From Sphaerotilus uruguayifluvii (GTDB lineage: Bacteria; Pseudomonadota; Gammaproteobacteria; Burkholderiales; Burkholderiaceae_C): DNA of 64,000 nucleotides. The DNA is taken from the NCBI RefSeq assembly GCF_013294065.1, contig NZ_JABSNM010000005.1:62001-126000 (forward strand). Direction: 5' to 3'. How positions within the stretch are numbered: position 1 is the first letter of the stretch; the number at the start of each line of letters is the position of its first letter. Shown here in pieces: positions 50,524 through 59,719 of the stretch. Below the pieces are notes generated by a model. It was not told the origin of the DNA and made no database searches. It worked only from the letters and a program-made list of their open reading frames with translations. The position numbers and the translations under genes were made by a program.

Positions 50524-51905
50524 TGGCGCTGCTGCTCGACGAGCTGCGCTCGACCGACGGCGCCGCCGAGGCCGGCGCGCGGGCCTGGCGCCTGGCCGAG
50601 GCGATGTATCCGCTGTGCCGCAGCCTGACGGGCGCCGGCGTGCGCGCCACGCTCGACCTGATCGAGACGCAGGGCGGCCTGCCGCTGCAGCGCACCGAGG
50701 TGCCCAGCGGCACGCCGGTGCACGACTGGGAGGTGCCGCTCGAGTGGAACGTGCGCGACGCCTGGATCGCCGATGCCGGCGGCCGGCGGGTCGTCGACTT
50801 CCGCGCCCACAACCTGCACCTGATGAGCTACTCGGTGCCGGTGCGCCGGCAGATGACGCTGGAGGAACTGCAGCCGCACCTGCACTCGCTGCCCGAGCGG
50901 CCCGACGACATTCCCTACCGCACCAGCTACTACCGCGAGCACTGGGCCTTCTGCCTGCGCCACCGCGACCGCGAGCGTCTGGGCCCGGGCCCCTACGAGG
51001 TGGTGGTCGACAGCACGCTGGCGCCGGGCCACCTGACGCTGGCCGAGTTCGTCGTGCCGGGGCAGAGCGACGACGAGATCCTGGTCCACACCCATGTCTG
51101 CCATCCCTCGCTGGCCAACGACAACCTCGCCGGCATCGCGGTGGCGGTCGAACTGGCGCGGGCGCTGGGCCGCAGCCGGCCGCGCCACACCTGGCGCTTC
51201 ATCTTCGCGCCCGGCACGATCGGCTCGCTGACCTGGCTGGCGCTGCGCCCGCAAGTGCTGCCGCGGGTGTGCGCCGGCCTGGTGCTGGGCCTGCTGGGCG
51301 ACGGCGCGCCGCTGCAGTACAAGCGCAGCCGCCGCGGCGACACGCTGACCGACCGCGCCGCCGCGCATGTGCTGGCCGGCCTCGAGGGCGCGCGCCTGCT
51401 CGACTTCGAGCCCTACGGCTACGACGAGCGCCAGTACGGCTCGCCCGGCTTCGACCTGCCGGTGGGGCGGCTGACCCGCTCGGTCAACGGCGGCTACCCC
51501 GAATACCACTGCAGCGCCGACGACATGACGCTGCTGCGCCCCGAATCGCTGGCCGGCGCGCTGCAGGCGCTGGCGCGGCTGGCGCAGGTGCTCGACGGCA
51601 ACCGCCGCCTGCTCAACCTCAGCCCCTTCGGCGAGCCGCGGCTGGGCCGGCGCGGGCTCTACCGCAGCACCGGCGGCCACGCGCCGGGCGCCTTCGAGCA
51701 CGCGCTGCTGTGGGTGCTGAGCCAGTCCGACGGCGCGCACGACCTGCTGGCCATCGCCGAGCGCGCGCGGCTGCCCTTCGAGGCGATCGAGGCCGCCGCC
51801 GAGGCGCTGCAGCAGGCCGGGCTGCTGCGCGATCTCGCGCCGGGCGAGCCCGCCCCGGCCTTCACGATCCCTGGCTCCCAGACCCCGAAAGGCACCCCGA
51901 CATGA
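50523..51905 (+). CDS. DUF4910 aminopeptidase-like protein in sugar locus
   Basis: 460 aa; start shares one base with the previous stop. The N-terminal domain (about 20-120, DUF2172-like) has YPLCRSLTGAGVRATLDLI and VPLEWNVRDAWI. The M28-like peptidase core (about 120-360) has HTHVCHPSLANDNLAGIAVAVELAR, with the His and Asp of a dinuclear zinc site, and later NGGYPEYHCSADDM. A C-terminal winged helix (about 385-455) ends the protein. This family recurs in NDP-sugar and natural-product clusters without known reaction; an amide-hydrolysing or binding role on a modified sugar is possible. Confidence 0.82.
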   Translation: MALLLDELRSTDGAAEAGARAWRLAEAMYPLCRSLTGAGVRATLDLIETQGGLPLQRTEVPSGTPVHDWEVPLEWNVRDAWIADAGGRRVVDFRAHNLHLMSYSVPVRRQMTLEELQPHLHSLPERPDDIPYRTSYYREHWAFCLRHRDRERLGPGPYEVVVDSTLAPGHLTLAEFVVPGQSDDEILVHTHVCHPSLANDNLAGIAVAVELARALGRSRPRHTWRFIFAPGTIGSLTWLALRPQVLPRVCAGLVLGLLGDGAPLQYKRSRRGDTLTDRAAAHVLAGLEGARLLDFEPYGYDERQYGSPGFDLPVGRLTRSVNGGYPEYHCSADDMTLLRPESLAGALQALARLAQVLDGNRRLLNLSPFGEPRLGRRGLYRSTGGHAPGAFEHALLWVLSQSDGAHDLLAIAERARLPFEAIEAAAEALQQAGLLRDLAPGEPAPAFTIPGSQTPKGTPT

Positions 51906-52753
51906 AAGTCGTCCTGTTCTGCGGCGGACTCGGCACGCGGCTGCGCGAGCATTCCGACACCATCCCGAAGCCGCTGGTCAACATCGGCGTGCGGCCGATC
52001 CTGTGGCACCTGATGCGCTACTACGCGCACTTCGGCCACAAGGAATTCATCCTCTGCCTGGGCTACCGCGGCGACCTGATCCGCGACTATTTCCTGAACT
52101 ACAACGAGTGCCTGTCGAACGACTTCGTGCTCAGCGAGGGCGGCCGGCGCGTCGAGCTGATGCGCAGCGACCTGCAGGACTGGAAGATCACCTTCGTCGA
52201 CACCGGCCTGCACGCCAACATCGGCCAGCGCCTGCTGCGGGTGCGCAAGTACCTCGGCGACGACGAGGAGTTCCTCGCCAACTACGCCGACGGCCTGAGC
52301 GACCTGCCGCTGGACCGCCACATCGCCGAGTTCCGCGCGCGCGGCGCCGCCGCCAGCTTCGTCGCGGTGCCCTCGCCGCAGAGCTTCCACACGCTGCACG
52401 GCGACGAGGACGGCCTGGTGACCTCCTTCGGCCCGATGAGCGAGGCCAGCCCCTTCTGGATCAACGCCGGCTTCTTCTGCCTGCGCCGCGAGATCTTCGA
52501 CCTGATCGAGGAGGGCGACGAGCTGGTGGAGGCGCCGTTCCAGCGCCTGATCGCGCAGCGCCGGCTGGGTGTGTTCCGCTACCGCGGCTTCTGGCAGGCG
52601 ATGGACACCTTCAAGGACAAGATCACCTACGACCGCATGGAGGGGCGCGGCGAGTGCCCGTGGATGGTCTGGAAGGACCGCACGCCGGAGGCGCTCGAGG
52701 CGCTCGACGGGGCCGCGCCGCTCGGGCTGGCCGGCGACCGGGCCGCGGCGTGA
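51902..52753 (+). CDS. rfbF: Glucose-1-phosphate cytidylyltransferase
   Basis: 283 aa, coupled by ATGA. Nucleotidyltransferase fold: FCGGLGTRLREHSDTIPKP (CTP loop), PILWHLMRYYAHFGHKEFILCLGY, FVDTGLHANIGQRL and WINAGFFCLRREIFDLI, all typical of RfbF. Makes CDP-glucose from CTP and glucose-1-phosphate, the first committed step of the locus. Its position after the dehydratase is unusual; rfbF normally precedes rfbG. Confidence 0.94.
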   Translation: MKVVLFCGGLGTRLREHSDTIPKPLVNIGVRPILWHLMRYYAHFGHKEFILCLGYRGDLIRDYFLNYNECLSNDFVLSEGGRRVELMRSDLQDWKITFVDTGLHANIGQRLLRVRKYLGDDEEFLANYADGLSDLPLDRHIAEFRARGAAASFVAVPSPQSFHTLHGDEDGLVTSFGPMSEASPFWINAGFFCLRREIFDLIEEGDELVEAPFQRLIAQRRLGVFRYRGFWQAMDTFKDKITYDRMEGRGECPWMVWKDRTPEALEALDGAAPLGLAGDRAAA

Positions 52754-53403
52754 TGCTGCGGCTCGATCCGGCCGCCGGGCGCCGGCGGCTGCATCTGCTG
52801 TGCCTGGGCGCGCACAGCGACGACCTGGAGATCGGCTGCGGCGGCGCGCTGCTGCGCTGGCTGGCCGAGGTGCCCGAGCTGCACCTGACCTGGGTGGTGC
52901 TGAGCGCGCCGGGCGAGCGCGCCCGGGAGGCGCGGCGCAGCGCGCGTGCGCTGATGAAGGGGGCGGCCGGGCTGGAGATCGTCATCGGCGACTTCGCGGA
53001 CGCGCAGTTCCCGGCCGAGCTGCCGCGGCTGAAGGCCTTCCTGGCCGATCTGGGTCGGCGGGTGTCGCCCGACCTGGTGCTGACGCACCGGCTGGAGGAC
53101 CGCCACCAGGACCACCGCACGGTGGCCGAGCTGACCTGGCAGACCTGGCGCGACCATCTGATCCTCGAGTACGAGATCCCGAAGTACGAGGGCGATCTGG
53201 GCCAGCCCAATGTCTATGTGCCGCTGACGGCCGAGCAGGCCCGGCGCAAGGTCCGCCACCTGATGCGCCACTTCGGCAGCCAGCGCTCGAAGGGCTGGTT
53301 CTCGGAGGCGACCTTCCGCGGCCTGATGGCGCTGCGCGGCATCGAGTGCCGCGCGCCCGACGGCCAGGCCGAGGCGCTGCACGCGCGCAAGGTGGTGCTG
53401 TGA
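52753..53403 (+). CDS. PIG-L / LmbE family deacetylase
   Basis: 216 aa, start overlaps the previous stop (TGATG). PIG-L fold with the zinc motif GAHSDDLEIGCGG (AHxDD) and HRLEDRHQDHRTVAEL (third His and catalytic pair). Members remove N-acetyl groups from sugars. The later block EYEIPKYEGDLGQPNVYVPL is typical of the sugar-locus subgroup. It suggests the final sugar carries, at some stage, an acylamino group, though no aminotransferase is seen in the locus. Confidence 0.9.
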   Translation: MLRLDPAAGRRRLHLLCLGAHSDDLEIGCGGALLRWLAEVPELHLTWVVLSAPGERAREARRSARALMKGAAGLEIVIGDFADAQFPAELPRLKAFLADLGRRVSPDLVLTHRLEDRHQDHRTVAELTWQTWRDHLILEYEIPKYEGDLGQPNVYVPLTAEQARRKVRHLMRHFGSQRSKGWFSEATFRGLMALRGIECRAPDGQAEALHARKVVL

Positions 53404-54149
53404 GCGCAGACGGACCGCCGCCGCAGCGGCTGGTGCTGCTCAGCGGCGGCTCGCGCGGGCTGGGCGCGGCGCTTGCGGCGGGCTGGCGCGGCGAGGGCTG
53501 GCGGGTGCTGACGCTGTCGCGCACCGAGCCGCCCGACACGCCGCCGGGCGACTGGATCCGCGCCGATCTGGCCGATCCGGTCGCGGCCGCCGCCGCGCTG
53601 TCGGCGGCGCTGGCCGGCATCGATCCGGCCGGCGTGGAGGCGCTGATCGTGCTGCACAACGCCGCGACGCTGGAGCCGCTCGGCCCGGTCGAGCAGGCCG
53701 CGCCCGAGGCGCTGGCCGCCGGGCTGCAGGTCGGGCTGGTCGCCGGGGTCACGCTGCTGGCCGCCGCGATGGCGCATTTCCGCGCCTGCTCGGGGCGCAA
53801 GATCGTCGCGCAGGTCAGCTCGGGCGCGGCGCTGCGCAGCCACGCCGGGCTGACGGTCTACGGCGCGGTCAAGGCCGGACTGGACCACTTCATCCGCGGG
53901 CTGGCGGTCGACGAGGCGCAGCAGCCCCGGCCCTTTCTCCCGGTCTCGCTCGATCCGGGCGCGATGGACACCGCGATGCAGCAGCGCCTGCGCCAGCGGG
54001 ATGCGGCCGGCAGCCGCCAGCGCGAGCAGGCCGGCCGGCTCGGGGCGGTGGAGGAGGTCGCGGCGTGGATGCGCGCGCTGCTGGCCTCACCCGGGCTGGA
54101 GCCGGGCTCGCGCCATCATGTGCGCGACGGGCTGGCCGGCGTCGTCTGA
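53400..54149 (+). CDS. Short-chain dehydrogenase/reductase, end of sugar locus
   Basis: 249 aa from a GTG overlapping the previous stop (GTGA). Rossmann SDR: LVLLSGGSRGLGAALA (NAD(P) loop TGxxxGxG variant), VLHNAATLEPLG (NAG-like), VAQVSSGAALRSHAGLTVYGAVKAG (Ser, Tyr-x3-Lys triad). Plausible as the 4-ketoreductase that finishes the CDP-sugar. Its 3' end overlaps the convergent ubiX by 34 nt. Last gene of the eight-gene locus. Confidence 0.88.
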   Translation: MSADGPPPQRLVLLSGGSRGLGAALAAGWRGEGWRVLTLSRTEPPDTPPGDWIRADLADPVAAAAALSAALAGIDPAGVEALIVLHNAATLEPLGPVEQAAPEALAAGLQVGLVAGVTLLAAAMAHFRACSGRKIVAQVSSGAALRSHAGLTVYGAVKAGLDHFIRGLAVDEAQQPRPFLPVSLDPGAMDTAMQQRLRQRDAAGSRQREQAGRLGAVEEVAAWMRALLASPGLEPGSRHHVRDGLAGVV

Positions 54150-54739
54150 CCGAGCCCGGCCCAGGCCTGCGGCCGGGCCGCGGCGATGCCGGCGAGCTGC
54201 AGCACCCGCTCGACCGTCTCGTCGACCAGCTCGGCGATGGTCTGCGGCCGGTGGTAGAAGGCCGGCAGCGGCGGGAAGACGATGCCGCCCATCTCGGTGA
54301 CGGCGGTCATGTTGCGCAGATGCGCGAGGTTGAACGGCGTCTCGCGCACCATCAGGATCAGGCGGCGGCGCTCCTTGAGCGTCACGTCGGCCGCGCGGGT
54401 CAGCAGGTTGTCGCCGAAGCCGTGCGCGATCGCGGCCAGCGTCTTCATCGTGCAGGGCGCGATCACCATCGCCGCGGTGTCGAAGCTGCCGCTGGCGATG
54501 CAGGCGCCGATCTCGCCGGGCGCATGCGCGACCGCGGCCAGCGACTCCAGCGCGCGCCGGTCCAGGCCGCACTCGTGGTGCACGTTGAGCACGCCCGAGG
54601 GCGTGACCACCAGATGCGTCTCGACGCCCAGGTCGCGCGCGCGCTCGAGCAGGCGCACGCCATAGGCCGCGCCGGACGCTCCGGTGATGCCGACGACCAG
54701 CCGCGGGCGTGTCGCCGGGGCGGTCATCGCGTCCGGCAT
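54116..54739 (-). CDS. ubiX: Flavin prenyltransferase UbiX
   Basis: 207 aa. Flavodoxin-like fold: VVGITGASGAAYGVRLLE, a CIASGSFDTAAMVIAPCTMKTLAAIAHG block with the key Ser and Cys/Thr, RERRLILMVRETPF-type segment and MGGIVFPPLPAFYHRP, all diagnostic. Attaches a dimethylallyl group to FMN to make the prenyl-FMN cofactor of UbiD in ubiquinone synthesis. Start at 54739 overlaps the grxD stop (TGATG); an internal ATG at 54727 is the alternative. Confidence 0.95.
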   Translation of the reverse strand: MPDAMTAPATRPRLVVGITGASGAAYGVRLLERARDLGVETHLVVTPSGVLNVHHECGLDRRALESLAAVAHAPGEIGACIASGSFDTAAMVIAPCTMKTLAAIAHGFGDNLLTRAADVTLKERRRLILMVRETPFNLAHLRNMTAVTEMGGIVFPPLPAFYHRPQTIAELVDETVERVLQLAGIAAARPQAWAGLGQTTPASPSRT

Positions 54740-55053
54740 CAGGCCTTCGGGGCCAGCAGCTGCTGCAGCTCGCCGGCCTGGTACATCTCCATCATGATGT
54801 CCGAGCCGCCGACGAACTCGCCGTTGACGTAGAGCTGCGGGATGGTCGGCCAGTTCGAGTAGTCCTTGATGCCCTGGCGGATCGCCGGATCCTCGAGCAC
54901 GTTGACGGCCGTGATCTGGCTGACGCCGCAGGCCTTCAGGATCTGCACCGCGCGGCCGGAGAAGCCGCACTGCGGAAACTGGGCGGTGCCCTTCATGAAC
55001 AGGACAACCGGGTTGCCCTTGACGAGTTCGTCGATCTGCTGGTGGGTGCTCAT
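54739..55053 (-). CDS. grxD: Monothiol glutaredoxin, Grx4 family
   Basis: 104 aa from ATG 55053 ([12 protein letters not shown]). CGFS active site in [10 protein letters not shown], then [19 protein letters not shown], the glutathione-binding pattern. Carries or delivers 2Fe-2S clusters. The longer reading to 55146 adds no family sequence. No Shine-Dalgarno is evident before the ATG. A TATAAA hexamer on the minus strand at 55106-55111 may be its -10. Overlaps ubiX. Confidence 0.95.
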   Translation of the reverse strand: MSTHQQIDELVKGNPVVLFMKGTAQFPQCGFSGRAVQILKACGVSQITAVNVLEDPAIRQGIKDYSNWPTIPQLYVNGEFVGGSDIMMEMYQAGELQQLLAPKA

Positions 55054-55105
55054 GGCGTGTCGGAGGGAGGTGGAGAAAGGGAAACAGGGGCAGTGCCAGG
55101 GCCGA

Positions 55106-55111
55106 TTTATA
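55106..55111 (-). promoter_or_regulatory. Putative -10 element of grxD-ubiX
   Basis: Minus strand TATAAA in a GC-rich gap of 106 nt between prmC and grxD; would give a leader of about 45 nt. The matching -35 is poor. Confidence 0.35.
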
Positions 55112-55159
55112 CGGCAAAGCCGCGGCGCCGGCCGGCGGTCCGGCAAGAGACCGTGCCGC

Positions 55160-55981
55160 TCAGTCCGGACGGCGCGCGCCGGTGCAGCGGCGGTGGCCGG
55201 CCAGGTCCTGGCGGTGCGACACCGCCTGCCAGCCGGCCGCGCGCAGCAGCGCGGCGACCGCGTCGGCCTGGTCGTGGCCGTGCTCGAGCAGCAGCCAGCC
55301 GCCGGACGCCAGATGCGCGGGCGCGTCGGCGACGATCTGGCGGATCGCGTCCAGGCCGTCGGCGCCGGAGGTCAGCGCCAGGATCGGCTCGTGGCGCAGC
55401 GCCGGCAGGTGCGTGTCACCCTCGGCGATGTAGGGCGGGTTGCTGACGATCAGGTCGAAGCGGCGCCCGACCAGCGGCGCGAACCACGCGCCCTCATGCC
55501 AGTTCACCGCCAGCCCGAGCCGCTCGCCGTTGCCGCGCGCGACCGCCAGCGCCGCCGGGCTGAGGTCGACCGCGCTGACCTGCGCATCCGGCCGCCGCGA
55601 CTTGAGCGCCAGCGCGACGGCGCCGCTGCCGGTGCCCAGATCGACCAGTGCGCGGCCCGGCGGCAGCGCGGCCAGCATGTCCAGCGCCCAGTCGACCAGC
55701 GTCTCGGTGTCGGGCCGCGGGTCGAGCACGTCGGGCGTGACCGCCAGCATCAGGCCGTGGAACTCGTGCTGGCCGGTCAAGTAGGCGACCGGGACCTCGT
55801 CCTGGCGCCGGGCCAGCCAGTCCTGCCAGCGCGCCTGCTGCGCGGCGTCGAGCGGCGCGTCGTCATGCGTCAGCAGCCAGGTGCGCGAGCGCGCCAGCAG
55901 CGCGCCGAGCAGCGCCATCGCGTCCGCGCTGTCCAGCCCCTGCGCCCGGGCCTGGCGCAGCGCCTCGGCGACGCTCGTCAT
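55160..55981 (-). CDS. prmC: Release factor glutamine methyltransferase PrmC
   Basis: 273 aa; start overlaps the prfA stop (ATGA). N-terminal helical domain at 1-85, with [14 protein letters not shown]. The SAM domain has [15 protein letters not shown] (motif I) and the hallmark [14 protein letters not shown] (NPPY catalytic loop). Methylates the Gln of the GGQ motif in release factors, including the product of the adjacent prfA. A slightly altered C-terminus ([11 protein letters not shown]) replaces the usual GxxRxxxGR ending. Confidence 0.95.
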   Translation of the reverse strand: MTSVAEALRQARAQGLDSADAMALLGALLARSRTWLLTHDDAPLDAAQQARWQDWLARRQDEVPVAYLTGQHEFHGLMLAVTPDVLDPRPDTETLVDWALDMLAALPPGRALVDLGTGSGAVALALKSRRPDAQVSAVDLSPAALAVARGNGERLGLAVNWHEGAWFAPLVGRRFDLIVSNPPYIAEGDTHLPALRHEPILALTSGADGLDAIRQIVADAPAHLASGGWLLLEHGHDQADAVAALLRAAGWQAVSHRQDLAGHRRCTGARRPD

Positions 55982-57060
55982 GCCTGCGCTTCCATCTCGG
56001 CCAGCAGCTCGGCGGCGCGGGCGGCCCTCAGCGCGGCGATGACCTCGTCCAGATCGCCTTCCATGATGCTGCCCAGCTTGTAGAGCGTCAGGTTGATGCG
56101 GTGGTCGGTCAGGCGGCCCTGCGGGAAGTTGTAGGTGCGGATGCGGTCGGAGCGGTCGCCGGAGCCGATCAGGCCCTTGCGGGTCGCGGCCTCGCGGGCC
56201 TGGCGCTCCAGCCGCTCCTTGTCGCGCAGGCGGGCGGCGAGCACAGCGAGTGCCTTGGCCTTGTTGCGGTGCTGGCTGCGGTCGTCCTGGCATTCGGCCA
56301 CCAGCCCGGTCGGCAGGTGGGTGACGCGCACCGCCGAGTCGGTCTTGTTGATGTGCTGGCCGCCGGCGCCGCTGGCGCGGAAGGTGTCGATGCGCAGCTC
56401 AGCCGGGTTGAGCGTGACCTCCTCGGCCTCGTCCGGCTCGGGCAGCACCGCCACCGTGCAGGCGCTGGTGTGGATGCGCCCTTGCGTCTCGGTGGCCGGC
56501 ACGCGCTGCACGCGGTGGCCGCCGGACTCGAACTTCAGCGCTTCATAGACCGCGTCGCCGGCCAGCCGCACGACCACTTCCTTGTAGCCGCCGAGGTCGG
56601 ATTCGTTCGCCGACATGATCTCGGCCTGCCAGCCCTGGCGCTCGGCGTGGCGCAGGTACATGCGCAGCAGGTCGCCGGCGAAGAGCGCCGACTCGTCGCC
56701 GCCGGTGCCGGCGCGGATCTCGAGAAAGGCGCTGCGGTCGTCGTCCGGGTCGCGCGGCAGCAGGGCCGTCTGCAGCTCGGCGTCGAGCCGGGCGATGTCG
56801 GCCTCGGCGGCGGCGATCTCCTCGCGCGCCATCTCGGCCAGATCGGCGTCGTCCAGCATCGCGCGGGCATCGTGCAGGTCGTGCTCGCGCTGCTGCAGCT
56901 GCGTCCAGCGCCCGGCCAGGGCCGAGACGCGCGCATGGTCGCGGGTGAGGGTGCGCAGCCGGCCGATGTCGGCCATGACCTGCGGATCGGCCAGGGCGGC
57001 GTCGAGTTCGGCAAGGCGCAGGATCTGGCGGTCGAGCTGCTGGCGCAGGAAAGGCGTCAT
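55978..57060 (-). CDS. prfA: Peptide chain release factor 1
   Basis: 360 aa, usual length. Stop-codon recognition loop PAT in [17 protein letters not shown] in [19 protein letters not shown], and [14 protein letters not shown] at the C-terminus. Terminates translation at UAA/UAG. ATGA overlaps on both sides place it tightly between hemA and prmC. Confidence 0.97.
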   Translation of the reverse strand: MTPFLRQQLDRQILRLAELDAALADPQVMADIGRLRTLTRDHARVSALAGRWTQLQQREHDLHDARAMLDDADLAEMAREEIAAAEADIARLDAELQTALLPRDPDDDRSAFLEIRAGTGGDESALFAGDLLRMYLRHAERQGWQAEIMSANESDLGGYKEVVVRLAGDAVYEALKFESGGHRVQRVPATETQGRIHTSACTVAVLPEPDEAEEVTLNPAELRIDTFRASGAGGQHINKTDSAVRVTHLPTGLVAECQDDRSQHRNKAKALAVLAARLRDKERLERQAREAATRKGLIGSGDRSDRIRTYNFPQGRLTDHRINLTLYKLGSIMEGDLDEVIAALRAARAAELLAEMEAQA

Positions 57061-58340
57061 CGGGTCGGGTTCTCGCCGCGCAGGAACAGCCGCGTGACCG
57101 CGTCGATCATCTGCGCGCGCTGCTGCGGGTCGGCGTTGTGCAGTTCGGCCATCGCGCCGTGCAGCATCTTCTGCGTCAGGCTGCGCGCCAGCGCCTCCAG
57201 CGCGTCCTCGGGCGAGTCGCCGCGGGCCAGCAGCTTGCGCGCGCGGGCCAGCTCGTGCTGGCGCCACTGCTCGGCCTGCGCGTTGAGCGAGCGGATCAGC
57301 GGCACGGTGGCGCGCTGGTCGAGCCAGTGCACGAAGTTCTGCACGCCCGACTCGATGATGGCCTCGGCCTGCGCGACCGCGGCCTGGCGCTTCTCGCCGG
57401 CGGTCTGCACCACCGCCGACAGGTCGTCGACGGTGTAGAGGTAGACGTCTTCCAGCTGCGCGACCTCGGGCTCGATGTCGCGCGGCACGGCCAGGTCGAC
57501 CATGAACATCGGGCGGCGGCGGCGCGCCTTCAGCGCGCGCTCGACCGCTCCCAGGCCGATCAGCGGCAGCGCGCTGGCGGTGCAGGACACCACCGCGTCG
57601 AACTCGTGCAGCCGCGAGGGCAGGTCGGCCAGGCGCATCACCTCGGCGCCGAACTGCGCGGCGAGCTTCTCGCCGCGCTCGAGCGTGCGGTTGGCGATGC
57701 TGATGTGGCGCGGCGCCTTCGCGGCGAAGTGGGTCGCGGCCAGCTCGATCATCTCGCCGGCGCCGACGAAGAGGATGCGGATGCGGCTGAGGTCCTCGAA
57801 GATCTGCCCGGCCAGGCGCACCGCGGCGGCGGCCATGCTGATCGAGTGCGCGCCGATCTCGGTGGAGGTGCGCACCTCCTTGGCGACCGAGAAGGAGCGC
57901 TGGAAGAGCTGGTGCAGCGTCGTGCCGAGCGCGCCGGCGGCGTCGGCCTCGCGCACCGCCTGCTTCATCTGGCCGAGGATCTGCGCCTCGCCCAGCACCA
58001 TCGAGTCCAGCCCGGAGGCGACGCGGAAGGCGTGGCGCGCGGCCTCCTGGCGCTCCATCACATGCGTGTGGCGCAGCAGCTCGTCGGCGCTGACGCCGCC
58101 GTGCGTGGCCAGCCATTCCAGCGTCGGGCGCACCAGCGCGCGGCCCTGCGTCGGATCGGTGGCGATGTACAGCTCGGTGCGGTTGCAGGTCGACAGCAGG
58201 GCGGCTTCCGGGGTCGCGCGCGACAGGCCGGAGCGCAGTCCGTGCAGTGCGGCCGGAATCTGCTCCAGCGTGAACGCGAACCGGCCGCGCAGGTCGACCG
58301 GCGCGGTGTGATGGTTCAGGCTGAGGGCGAAGACGCTCAT
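57057..58340 (-). CDS. hemA: Glutamyl-tRNA reductase
   Basis: 427 aa from ATG 58340 ([18 protein letters not shown]). Catalytic Cys in [29 protein letters not shown] domain with [14 protein letters not shown] and [13 protein letters not shown], then dimerisation helices. First step of C5 tetrapyrrole synthesis. First gene of the hemA-prfA-prmC run. Its promoter-like TTGACG/TACAAT pair lies so close that the mRNA would have no leader. Confidence 0.97.
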   Translation of the reverse strand: MSVFALSLNHHTAPVDLRGRFAFTLEQIPAALHGLRSGLSRATPEAALLSTCNRTELYIATDPTQGRALVRPTLEWLATHGGVSADELLRHTHVMERQEAARHAFRVASGLDSMVLGEAQILGQMKQAVREADAAGALGTTLHQLFQRSFSVAKEVRTSTEIGAHSISMAAAAVRLAGQIFEDLSRIRILFVGAGEMIELAATHFAAKAPRHISIANRTLERGEKLAAQFGAEVMRLADLPSRLHEFDAVVSCTASALPLIGLGAVERALKARRRRPMFMVDLAVPRDIEPEVAQLEDVYLYTVDDLSAVVQTAGEKRQAAVAQAEAIIESGVQNFVHWLDQRATVPLIRSLNAQAEQWRQHELARARKLLARGDSPEDALEALARSLTQKMLHGAMAELHNADPQQRAQMIDAVTRLFLRGENPTR

Positions 58341-58346
58341 CCCGCG

Positions 58347-58373
58347 ATTGTAAGATCCCGGGCCTGCCGTCAA
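58347..58373 (-). promoter_or_regulatory. Promoter of hemA (leaderless spacing)
   Basis: Minus strand TTGACG (58373-58368), 15-nt spacer (16 if TTTGAC is taken), TACAAT (58352-58347), then 6 nt to the hemA ATG. Both hexamers are near consensus. A transcript from here would start at or next to the ATG. Confidence 0.6.
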
Positions 58374-58417
58374 ACCTTGATGTCCGTCACGTTCCTGTGC
58401 GTGAGGCTCCCCGAAAG

Positions 58418-58705
58418 ATGGGTCCGATCGACGCCTTCTGGCATTTCTGCAACTTCCTCGCGCCGGCCTGCATCGTGGCTGCGCTGACGACGGCCGCCTG
58501 CCGGCTGCTGTGGCGGCGCGAGCTCGCCGGCCGGCGCTGGCGCGAGCTGCTGCAGCCGACGCTGCTGGTGGCGGTGCTGGCGCAGCTCGCCGGGCTGGTG
58601 GTCTGGGGCCGCGACGGCCGGATCGCCACCTACGCGCTGCTGGTGCTGGCGGTGGCGCTGGCGCTGTGGTGGCGCGCCTTCGGCCCGGCGCGGCGCGAGG
58701 GCTGA
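58418..58705 (+). CDS. Small membrane protein of unknown function
   Basis: 95 aa from ATG 58418 ([10 protein letters not shown]); a GTG at 58397 would add seven residues. Three hydrophobic helices (about 12-32, 47-66, 72-90). No family recognised; proteins like this often sit beside hemA in Burkholderiales. Divergent from hemA. Confidence 0.65.
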   Translation: MGPIDAFWHFCNFLAPACIVAALTTAACRLLWRRELAGRRWRELLQPTLLVAVLAQLAGLVVWGRDGRIATYALLVLAVALALWWRAFGPARREG

Positions 58706-58738
58706 ACCTCGGGCCGCTTCAGGCCACCTCTGGCTGTC

Positions 58739-59710
58739 TCAGGACGACAGGGCCAGCGCGGCTCGGCCGTTCGACGGATCCTGCGCCGGGTCCTGCCACG
58801 GGTCGTGGTCGCCGCCGCCGTAGGTGCGCAGCAGGAAGTCCCAGAAGGCGCGGGTGCGCGCCGGCACATGCTTGCGGGCCGGCCGGGTCATCCACAGGCC
58901 GATGCTCAGCGCATGCCACTGCGGCAGCACCCGCTCGAGCTGTCCCTGGCGCAGCGCCTGCTCGACCACCAGCGAGGTCAGACCGGCGATGCCCAGGCCG
59001 GCCAGCGCGGCCGCGTGCAGCGTGTCGGTGTGCGCGGTCGTCAGCAGCGGCACGCGCGGGGCCGGCACCCGCATGCTGCTGCCGTCGCCGGCGTGGTGCA
59101 GCACCAGCTCGCGCTGCATCGGCGGCGAGGTCGCCGGCAGCAGCAGCTGGTGGCGCTCGAGGTCCTGCGGCACGGCCGGGCGGCCGTGGCGGTCGAGGTA
59201 GTCCGGCGACGCGCACAGGATCACGTCGCTGCGCGCGAGCTGGCGCACGACGAAATCGCCCTCGGGCGGCTCGCGCATCGCCAGGATGGTGATGTCGTGC
59301 AGCTCGTCGGAGCCGGCGTAGTCGCCGCTGGGCGTCAGCGTCAGCGTGATGCGCGGATGCTCGGCATGGAATGCGGGCAGATGGCGGGCGAGCTGGTGGC
59401 AGGCGAAGGCCGAGGGCACCATCACCCGCAGGTGGCCCTGGGGCTCGTCGGTGGCGTCCTGCACCAGCGCCTCGGCCTCGTCGAGATCGGCCAGGATCAC
59501 CCGCACCCGCTCCAGATAGCGCTCGCCCAGGCCGGTCAGCGCCAGGCTGCGGGTGGTGCGCTCGATCAGGCGGACGCCGAGGTGGTCCTCGAGCTCGGCG
59601 ATCAGCCGGGTGACGACGGCCGGGGCCAGGTCGAGCGCCCGGGCGGCGCCGGCAAAGCTGCCCTCGTCGATGACTCGCGTGAAGACGCGCATGGCGCGCA
59701 GCTGATCCAT
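58739..59710 (-). CDS. LysR-family transcriptional regulator
   Basis: 323 aa. Winged helix-turn-helix at 1-60 (MRVFTRVIDEGSFAGAARALDLAPAVVTRLIAELE, LGVRLIERTTRSLALT), then a LysR substrate-binding domain at about 90-295. The start lies 9 nt after the metallo-hydrolase stop, with GGGAG overlapping that stop, so the two form one transcript. Coinducer and targets unknown; a co-directional rather than divergent neighbour is less usual for LysR. Confidence 0.92.
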   Translation of the reverse strand: MDQLRAMRVFTRVIDEGSFAGAARALDLAPAVVTRLIAELEDHLGVRLIERTTRSLALTGLGERYLERVRVILADLDEAEALVQDATDEPQGHLRVMVPSAFACHQLARHLPAFHAEHPRITLTLTPSGDYAGSDELHDITILAMREPPEGDFVVRQLARSDVILCASPDYLDRHGRPAVPQDLERHQLLLPATSPPMQRELVLHHAGDGSSMRVPAPRVPLLTTAHTDTLHAAALAGLGIAGLTSLVVEQALRQGQLERVLPQWHALSIGLWMTRPARKHVPARTRAFWDFLLRTYGGGDHDPWQDPAQDPSNGRAALALSS

Positions 59711-59719
59711 GAAGACTCC

